Of a stretch of DNA of 5,918 bases, positions 1-4,120 are shown piece after piece. This stretch comes from Syntrophothermus sp. UBA1445 (lineage in GTDB: Bacteria > Bacillota > Syntrophomonadia > Syntrophomonadales > DTU052): positions 1,285 through 7,202 of the forward strand of contig DCTH01000232.1 of NCBI GenBank assembly GCA_002329495.1. Direction: 5' to 3'. A program made the position numbers and the translations under genes. Numbering within the stretch: the stretch's first letter is position 1; every line of letters starts with the position of its first letter. The notes beneath the pieces were generated by a model. The model worked only from the letters and a program-made list of their open reading frames with translations, did no database searches and was not told the DNA's origin.

Positions 1-65
1 AATATATCGCTTTACGAAGCAGAGAACGCCTTGCTTCTCGTGACAACGACAACATGGTTTGGCAA

Positions 66-98
66 CGCGCAAGTAAAGAACCGTCCCCGGCTTGCCCG
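66..98. repeat. REP-like dispersed repeat, copy 1 (GTAAAGAACCGTCCCC type)
   Basis: Positions 66-88 are identical over 23 bases to 2189-2211, and the following CTTGC block is also shared, so each copy is about 33 bp. The copy here has an imperfect inverted repeat (CGCGCAAG against CTTGCCCG), while the second copy forms a perfect 9-bp stem. Read on the minus strand it begins GGGGACGGTTCTTTAC. From memory this resembles dispersed palindromes found near RAYT (REP-associated tyrosine transposase, Y1_Tnp) genes in Clostridia and other bacteria. The identity is seen directly; the RAYT link is inference. Confidence 0.75.
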
Positions 99-108
99 GT
101 CTACGTGG

Positions 109-136
109 TTGATTTATTTTTCACAAGTGTTATAAT
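109..136 (+). promoter_or_regulatory. Sigma-A type promoter upstream of leader/AOR
   Basis: A -35 box TTGATT (109-114) and a perfect -10 box TATAAT (131-136) are separated by 16 bp in an AT-rich stretch. This predicts a transcription start near 143. The start lies only about 75 bases before the terminator hairpin at 218-248, so the first transcript would be about 105 nt unless read-through occurs into the AOR gene. Confidence 0.65.
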
Positions 137-142
137 TTTCTT

Positions 143-217
143 AGATTTAGAGACCGCCAGTCCGTAGATAGATAAGGATATCTGGTGGCCGGCGTTACAT
201 CCCCTAAAGACCACATG
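143..217 (+). ncRNA. Structured leader or small RNA of unknown class
   Basis: This lies between a good promoter and an intrinsic terminator. A stem pairs 154-160 with 182-188 (GCCAG/CTGG core, one G-U pair), and an outer stem TTTAG (146-150) can pair with CTAAA (204-208). GGAT (176-179) in the inner loop could pair with ATCC (199-202) as a pseudoknot. GGTGG (184-188) can alternatively pair with CCACC (222-226), the left arm of the terminator, so the two folds exclude each other, as in attenuators. I compared it from memory with the molybdenum-cofactor riboswitch expected before a Mo/W enzyme and did not recognise its conserved elements, nor those of other common riboswitches. It may be an attenuated 5' leader of the AOR gene or an independent small RNA. 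Confidence 0.4.
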
Positions 218-248
218 AAACCCACCTCCCCCCAGTGTGGGTTTTTTT
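218..248 (+). terminator. Rho-independent terminator or attenuator
   Basis: A perfect 8-bp inverted repeat, AAACCCAC (218-225) and GTGGGTTT (237-244), with an 11-nt loop, runs into a seven-T tract (242-248). It sits about 75 nt after the predicted transcription start and 100 bp before the AOR start codon. It would therefore end a short RNA or act conditionally on AOR expression. Confidence 0.75.
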
Positions 249-332
249 CTGTCCTCTTTTAAGCCCTTCGCTGAGTTGCCGCCTTCGAATAGGAGACCCT
301 GAAAACGCCCAAACTATGAGGAGACTTGAAGT

Positions 333-339
333 AAGGCGG
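333..339 (+). promoter_or_regulatory. Ribosome binding site that decides the AOR start
   Basis: AAGGCGG differs by one base from AAGGAGG. It lies 8 nt before the ATG at 348 and 5 nt before an in-frame GTG at 345, which favours the ATG. A second purine run, GAGGAG at 318-323, is too far upstream for either start. Confidence 0.55.
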
Positions 340-347
340 TATGTGTG

Positions 348-2183
348 ATGATAACTGACAGGACGATTAAGGTGCTCCATATCGATCTCAGCAACAAATC
401 ATGGGAGGTCAAGGACAGGCCCGATCTTTTCCCTTACCTGGGAGGAGTCGGGGTCGGTATTCGGCTGCTCGACGAGAACGTCCTCTATGACCGGGATCCT
501 CTGGATGCCGAACAGCCGGTGATTTTCTGTGTGGGGCCTCTTTCTTCAATATTTCCGGTGATTACGAAAGCCGTTTGTATGTTCCGTTCCCCGCTGACCG
601 GGGAACTGGGCGAAAGCTATGCCGGCGGCCGGCTGGCGATGGCCATGGTCTACTCCGGGTACGATGCCATAGTCATCAAGGGGGAATCGCCCCAGCCCAC
701 CTATTTAAGCATTGGCTCCGATGGGGTCGAGTTTCGCAATGCCGAACCCCTGTGGGGGGTAGGTACGGAGGAGACCGGGCGATACCTGCGGGAAATGGAA
801 CCGGGGCGGGGCTATCGTTCCATCGTGCGGATCGGTCCGGCGGGCGAGAACCTGGTGAGTTTCGCGAACCTCAATGTTGATACCTTTCGTCACTTCGGCC
901 GCCTGGGACCCGGTGCAGTCTTCGGCAGCAAGAACCTGAAGGCCATGGTGGTATTCGGAACCCAGGATTATCCCATCCCCAAGGAACAGCAGAAGGCCTA
1001 CCGCAAGGTCTACAAGGAGATCCACGACCGGGTAACCAAGACGGATGTAATGGAGAAATACCATGACCTGGGGACCACGGTAAACATCCTGAAGCTCAAT
1101 GCCATGAAAGGGCTGCCTACCCGCAACCTGCAGGCTACCACATTCGACCAGGCCCAGGAGATATCAGGGGAGGCCTTTGCCGAGGAGAAGCTGATCCGTA
1201 AGCTCTCCTGCAGCAGTTGCCCAATCGGTTCGATTCATATTGCCGCTCACCGCAAATCCTTCAATGATAAGAGCCACGAATTCGAGACTTCGCAGCTGGC
1301 CTATGACCATGAACTGGTCTTTGCCCTGGGGAGTTTCCTGGGAACCGGCAGTCAGGAGGATTTCCTTACCATGCTGGATGCGGTGGAGGACCTGGGGTTC
1401 GATGTTATGAGTGTCGGCGTGCTTCTGGGCTGGCTGACGGAGGCCTTCGCCAACCAGCTGGTCGGAGAGGCGGAGCTGGGAACCCGCCTGGAGTTTGGCT
1501 TTACTGAGGGCTATGTCAAGGTCCTGCATGGTTTGGCCAAACCGCAAAACGAGCTTTACCGCCTGTTGGGTAAAGGAACCGAGGCCGCCGCAGAGCAGTT
1601 GGGGGGGCTGGATTACGCCTGCACTCTGGGGCGCACGGAGATGACAGGTTATCATACCGGATATGGGGCGGCCCTGGGACAGGCGGTCGGGGCGCGGCAC
1701 TCCCACCTGGACAATGCCGGCTACTCCCTGGATCAGACTAAGAAGGACACTGATCCGGCTTCCTTCGTGAGTGCCATGTTCGAGGAGGAGGTCAGCCGCT
1801 GCATCACCAACTGCCTCATCATGTGCCTGTTTGCCCGCTCGGTCTACGATTACCCTACCATTATCAAGGCATTGAGTGCGATCGGAGTGGAAAAGAGCGA
1901 GGAGGAACTCAAGGAACTGGCCCTCGATATCTTTCGCAACAAGATCATGGTGAAGCAGAAGATGGGCTTTGACTTCCGGAAACTGCGTTTCCCGAAGCGC
2001 TTCTTTGAGACGGAGTGTCTGAACGGGGTGTTAAAGGAAGAGGTCATGCAGGAGATGCTGGACCTCTACATCCAGGAGGTCGAACGAGTTATGGCCGGGT
2101 GGCAGGGTCCGCTGGAGAAACGCGGACAGCAGATCCCCGTCCACGCTGTCACCGATGATGCCCAACGGGCACCGTTGTCGTAG
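348..2183 (+). CDS. Aldehyde ferredoxin oxidoreductase family protein (tungsten/molybdenum enzyme)
   Basis: The predicted 611-aa protein has usual AOR length. The family oxidises aldehydes to carboxylates with ferredoxin, or runs in reverse, using a bis-pterin tungsten or molybdenum cofactor and one [4Fe-4S] cluster in the cytoplasm. The N-terminal AFOR_N-like domain (about residues 5-205) shows the GGRLAMAMVYSGYDAIVIKG block, the RIGPAGENLVSFA block and GRLGPGAVFGSKNLKA, which are cofactor-domain signatures. The C-terminal AFOR_C-like domain follows. Numbered from ATG 348, E313 in HEFET and H453 in RHSHL match the positions of the proposed catalytic Glu313 and His448 of Pyrococcus AOR. The cluster motif is C288-x2-C291-x3-S295 with C493 in CLIMC, so the third cysteine ligand is replaced by serine. 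GTG 345 is an alternative start. No ferredoxin or cofactor-synthesis gene is adjacent, and the gene stands alone. The substrate cannot be told, and membership in a non-aldehyde branch of the superfamily is possible. Confidence 0.9.
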   Translation: MITDRTIKVLHIDLSNKSWEVKDRPDLFPYLGGVGVGIRLLDENVLYDRDPLDAEQPVIFCVGPLSSIFPVITKAVCMFRSPLTGELGESYAGGRLAMAMVYSGYDAIVIKGESPQPTYLSIGSDGVEFRNAEPLWGVGTEETGRYLREMEPGRGYRSIVRIGPAGENLVSFANLNVDTFRHFGRLGPGAVFGSKNLKAMVVFGTQDYPIPKEQQKAYRKVYKEIHDRVTKTDVMEKYHDLGTTVNILKLNAMKGLPTRNLQATTFDQAQEISGEAFAEEKLIRKLSCSSCPIGSIHIAAHRKSFNDKSHEFETSQLAYDHELVFALGSFLGTGSQEDFLTMLDAVEDLGFDVMSVGVLLGWLTEAFANQLVGEAELGTRLEFGFTEGYVKVLHGLAKPQNELYRLLGKGTEAAAEQLGGLDYACTLGRTEMTGYHTGYGAALGQAVGARHSHLDNAGYSLDQTKKDTDPASFVSAMFEEEVSRCITNCLIMCLFARSVYDYPTIIKALSAIGVEKSEEELKELALDIFRNKIMVKQKMGFDFRKLRFPKRFFETECLNGVLKEEVMQEMLDLYIQEVERVMAGWQGPLEKRGQQIPVHAVTDDAQRAPLS

Positions 2184-2188
2184 AGCCC

Positions 2189-2221
2189 CGCGCAAGTAAA
2201 GAACCGTCCCCAACTTGCGCG
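2189..2221. repeat. REP-like dispersed repeat, copy 2, perfect hairpin
   Basis: This is the second copy of the repeat at 66-98, identical over 23 bases (2189-2211). Its ends form a perfect 9-bp stem, CGCGCAAGT (2189-2197) with ACTTGCGCG (2213-2221), around a 15-nt loop. It starts 5 bp after the AOR stop codon. There is no T tract, so it is a poor intrinsic terminator, although the hairpin could stabilise the 3' end of the AOR mRNA. Confidence 0.8.
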
Positions 2222-2227
2222 CTGGCC

Positions 2228-2256
2228 TATTTCGGGGACACCTTACTAAATTATTC
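2228..2256 (+). repeat. GGGGACACC repeat unit A (forward)
   Basis: A 29-bp unit starting TATTTCGGGGACACC, with 27 of 29 bases the same as 2341-2369. It faces a degenerate reverse unit at 2278-2307 and could form an imperfect hairpin with it. Confidence 0.75.
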
Positions 2257-2277
2257 TGGTAGACTGAATCCGCCAGG

Positions 2278-2307
2278 TTAATTTGGCATGGTATCCCCCA
2301 AAATAAT
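2278..2307 (-). repeat. Degenerate GGGGACACC repeat unit (reverse)
   Basis: TAATTTGGCATGG followed by TATCCCCCAAAATA is a diverged version of the reverse units at 2426-2454 and 2470-2498. It is inverted relative to 2228-2256. Confidence 0.55.
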
Positions 2308-2340
2308 GGTGTCGCCGTGGTCATGCCGAATCGGGGAACT

Positions 2341-2408
2341 TATTTCGGGGACACCATACTTAATTATTCAGTCGGAGGCATCTGACCGATAATTGAGTAT
2401 GGTGTCCC
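2341..2408. repeat. Long REP/BIME-like hairpin (paired forward and reverse units)
   Basis: The forward unit at 2341-2369 faces a reverse unit at 2388-2408. Bases 2348-2367 and 2389-2408 are complementary at 19 of 20 positions, with a 21-nt loop that itself holds TCAG/CTGA (2368-2371 and 2382-2385). The stem carries GGGACACCATACT. This head-to-head arrangement is typical of bacterial interspersed palindromic elements. Confidence 0.8.
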
Positions 2409-2425
2409 GCATTATGTATACGTTA

Positions 2426-2454
2426 GAAATAATTTAGTATGGTGTCCCCAAAAT
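2426..2454 (-). repeat. GGGGACACC repeat unit, tandem copy 1 (reverse)
   Basis: A 29-bp unit containing TTTAGTATGGTGTCCCC, identical to 2470-2498. The two copies are spaced 44 bp start to start, and bases just before them also match in part (cgttagaaat against cgctggaaat), suggesting a recent tandem duplication. Confidence 0.85.
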
Positions 2455-2469
2455 AGGAAGCATCCGCTG

Positions 2470-2498
2470 GAAATAATTTAGTATGGTGTCCCCAAAAT
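2470..2498 (-). repeat. GGGGACACC repeat unit, tandem copy 2 (reverse)
   Basis: An exact 29-bp copy of 2426-2454 in the same orientation. It is the last recognisable unit of the cluster. The stretch 2499-2556 to the next gene is GC-rich and shows no further unit or gene. Confidence 0.85.
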
Positions 2499-2556
2499 TA
2501 CGCCGACCCCACAGCACCTCGCGCCCTGCGCATCACCCGCGCACACTCCCGGACCT

Positions 2557-2919
2557 TTACGGGGCCTCAAATGTGGTCAGGTCGAAGTCGTGTTTGTGAT
2601 CCCGATCAACGGTGGTAGAACCTTGCGCGTGATGAACGTGTTCCTCACTGGATACCGTGATTCCGGGACCGGTCTCTACATATATCTTATGGTAGTGGCC
2701 GTGAACATAATCGGTTACTGCCCGGTACTCGTGTTTGTGTCCCCCACCTGCAAGGGGAATTACCTCGCCCGTAGCTCCGCCAAAGCGGTGGCTATGATCC
2801 ATGGCTGATTCGGTCAACCCCTGCACCTCGTGGATATGGGTCTGTTCCCTGCTTCCCCTGGCAGCGGCCCCGATCACATATTTCTTCGTAATCAAACGTC
2901 TCCCCCCTCTCCAGACCAT
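2557..2919 (-). CDS. YmaF-family histidine-rich small protein
   Basis: The predicted protein is 120 aa (112 aa if translation starts at TTG 2895). It carries regularly spaced His pairs or triplets: THIH, DHSH, GGHKHEY, HGHYH, EHVHH and DHKHD, in all 14 histidines over roughly the last 95 residues, separated by short Gly/Thr/Val beta-like stretches. This is the pattern of the YmaF family (named for Bacillus subtilis YmaF), whose function is unknown; the His spacing suggests metal binding, which is inference. I see no signal peptide or membrane segment. The start is unsure: ATG 2919 has no clear Shine-Dalgarno. The codons right after it are a purine run (GGAGAGGGGGGAG on the minus strand) that looks like an RBS for the in-frame TTG at 2895, though the spacing there is short at about 4 nt. 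It is a single gene, divergent from the downstream dehydrogenase gene, with the repeat cluster at its 3' side. Confidence 0.75.
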   Translation of the reverse strand: MVWRGGRRLITKKYVIGAAARGSREQTHIHEVQGLTESAMDHSHRFGGATGEVIPLAGGGHKHEYRAVTDYVHGHYHKIYVETGPGITVSSEEHVHHAQGSTTVDRDHKHDFDLTTFEAP

Positions 2920-2979
2920 CCATACTGATATGTTATGAATTGGTCGGATGATTTTGTTCCCATTTTATTCTTAATGAGT

Positions 2980-3007
2980 TTGCTATTTCCGCCGGTTTAG
3001 TTATAAA
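2980..3007 (+). promoter_or_regulatory. Probable sigma-A promoter for the short-chain dehydrogenase gene
   Basis: TTGCTA (2980-2985) and TATAAA (3002-3007) are separated by 16 bp, in the AT-rich gap between divergent genes. The start of transcription would be near 3014, giving a leader of about 58 nt. Confidence 0.4.
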
Positions 3008-3053
3008 TGGTAATAGGGATTAGTTTCCAGCGGTGTGGTTCATTTTGAAAACG

Positions 3054-3060
3054 AAGGAGG
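3054..3060 (+). promoter_or_regulatory. Consensus ribosome binding site that decides the dehydrogenase start
   Basis: A perfect AAGGAGG lies 11 nt before ATG 3072. An upstream in-frame ATG at 3033 would place this site inside the coding sequence and add 13 residues before the normal SDR N-terminus, so 3072 is preferred. Confidence 0.85.
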
Positions 3061-3071
3061 GGAAGAATTAC

Positions 3072-3836
3072 ATGATTATCTCGGGAAAGACCGCCATCGT
3101 AACCGGGGGGGCTTCCGGGCTGGGTGAGGCAGCGGCCCGGCGTCTGCATGGCGTGGGAGCCAATGTGGTGATAGCTGATTTGAACGAGGAGAGAGGCCAG
3201 GCGGTGGCCGGTGAACTGGGTGAAGGGGCATTGTTCGTCAAAACCGACGTAACCTCAGTCGATGATGTCCGGGAGCTGTGCCGGGTGGCCCTAGTCAGCT
3301 TTGGCAACATTCATATCCTGGTCAACAATGCGGGTATCATTGGTGCCGGACGCACCATCGGCCGGGACGGACCTTACAATATTGAATCGTTTCGGAGGAT
3401 TATCGAAGTCAACCTAATCGGAGCTTTCAATGTCCTGAGCAATGTCGCCTGGGAGATGGCCCGGAATGAACCGGAAAACGGGGAGAAGGGAGTAATCATC
3501 AATCTGGCCTCTGCTGCCGCTTTCGAGGGGCAGATCGGCCAGGCAGCGTATTCGGCCTCGAAAGGCGGAATCGTGAGTATGACCCTGCCCGTTGCCCGCG
3601 ACCTCTCCCGCGACGGAATCCGGGTGGTGACTGTTGCCCCGGGTATCTTTGAAACCCCGATGATGGCGGGTATGTCCGAACAGGGCCGAGAATCCCTGGG
3701 GAAACAGGTGCCCTTTCCCCCACGACTGGGTGCTCCTGACGAGTTCGCCCATCTGGTGCAGGCCATTGCGGAAAACGGCTATCTGAACGGGGAGACGATC
3801 CGCCTGGACGGTGGAATCCGCATGCAGCCGAAATAG
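3072..3836 (+). CDS. Short-chain dehydrogenase, HSD17B10-like 3-hydroxyacyl-CoA dehydrogenase (type II)
   Basis: The predicted 254-aa classical SDR is a cytoplasmic NAD-dependent oxidoreductase. It shows the nucleotide-binding motif TGGASGLG (11-18), Asp36 at the end of the second strand favouring NAD over NADP, NNAG (85-88), and the catalytic set Asn114, Ser147, Tyr160, Lys164 (YSASK). Beyond generic SDR motifs, long blocks match my recollection of human HSD17B10 (SDR5C1): [25 protein letters not shown], the QVPFP-RLG stretch, AHLVQAI-EN and the end LNGE-IRLDG-IRMQP. That family oxidises 3-hydroxyacyl-CoA and 2-methyl-3-hydroxybutyryl-CoA, in beta-oxidation and isoleucine breakdown. The likely role is therefore the second oxidation step of acyl-CoA degradation, working with an acyl-CoA dehydrogenase such as the convergent gene at 4121-5827. 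A different hydroxyacyl or alcohol substrate remains possible. It has its own promoter and is a single-gene unit. Confidence 0.9.
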   Translation: MIISGKTAIVTGGASGLGEAAARRLHGVGANVVIADLNEERGQAVAGELGEGALFVKTDVTSVDDVRELCRVALVSFGNIHILVNNAGIIGAGRTIGRDGPYNIESFRRIIEVNLIGAFNVLSNVAWEMARNEPENGEKGVIINLASAAAFEGQIGQAAYSASKGGIVSMTLPVARDLSRDGIRVVTVAPGIFETPMMAGMSEQGRESLGKQVPFPPRLGAPDEFAHLVQAIAENGYLNGETIRLDGGIRMQPK

Positions 3837-3855
3837 GAGCGCAACAGGCTAACGA

Positions 3856-3912
3856 CAACAAACGCAGCGACCCGGCGGATCGTACGATCTCGCCGGGTCG
3901 CTGCGTTTGTTG
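3856..3912. terminator. 57-bp near-perfect palindrome, possible bidirectional terminator
   Basis: The 22-bp arms 3856-3877 and 3891-3912 are exactly complementary, and the 13-nt centre contains a further 12-bp palindrome GATCGTACGATC (3878-3889). The whole element folds as one stem with a single bulged T. It lies 20 bp after the SDR stop codon and between convergent genes, as a shared terminator would. Only TTTGTTG-type ends are present and no clean T tract, so a palindromic repeat element is the alternative. Confidence 0.6.
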
Positions 3913-4120
3913 GAGTCAGGCTATTCGCTTTCAATTCTAAGGTGCTTGGGTAAACCGGTTTATTGTAATCCGATGAAAGCCGCTATGTAACCTCGGCTTC
4001 ACTGCCTGTTTAAAAATCATTTGCTGACTATCTCCTGCCTGCAAGGGAGGCACCGAGAATACGATTCCCAGTGTGACTGGCTATGCCACCTCCCCTGAAG
4101 GGAGCTAAAAGATGCAGTCC
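3913..4120. other. Non-coding stretch with small hairpins between convergent genes
   Basis: No gene is supported here. It holds a 12-bp palindrome TAAACCGGTTTA (3951-3962), a 6-bp stem AAGCCG/CGGCTT (3977-3982 and 3994-3999), a 5-bp stem CCAGT/ACTGG (4068-4072 and 4076-4080) and CTCCC/GGGAG (4090-4094 and 4100-4104). None is followed by a convincing T tract for the minus-strand gene that ends at 4121. This is the 3' flank of that gene. Confidence 0.4.

Noticed and set aside
1..135. Forward frame open from the window edge to a TAA at 133-135 (44 codons).
   Set aside because: It reads through the dispersed repeat and the promoter, has low-complexity content (VTTTTW) and no recognisable family, so it is most likely chance.
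143..248. Molybdenum/tungsten cofactor riboswitch before the AOR gene.
   Set aside because: The conserved Moco/Tuco elements, as I remember them, are not present; only the location fits.
316..348. Ten-codon ORF whose TGA overlaps the AOR ATG (TGATG), suggesting translational coupling.
   Set aside because: It has no ribosome binding site at a workable distance (the nearest, AGGAGA at 291-296, is 19 nt away) and its own codons contain the purine run. Not supportable without homologues.
1164..1706. Minus-strand open frame of 180 codons within the AOR gene.
   Set aside because: Shadow of the GC-rich AOR coding sequence; no motif and no ribosome binding site.
2189..2498. CRISPR array.
   Set aside because: The units are in both orientations, partly diverged and irregularly spaced, with only two exact copies; this is a palindromic repeat cluster.
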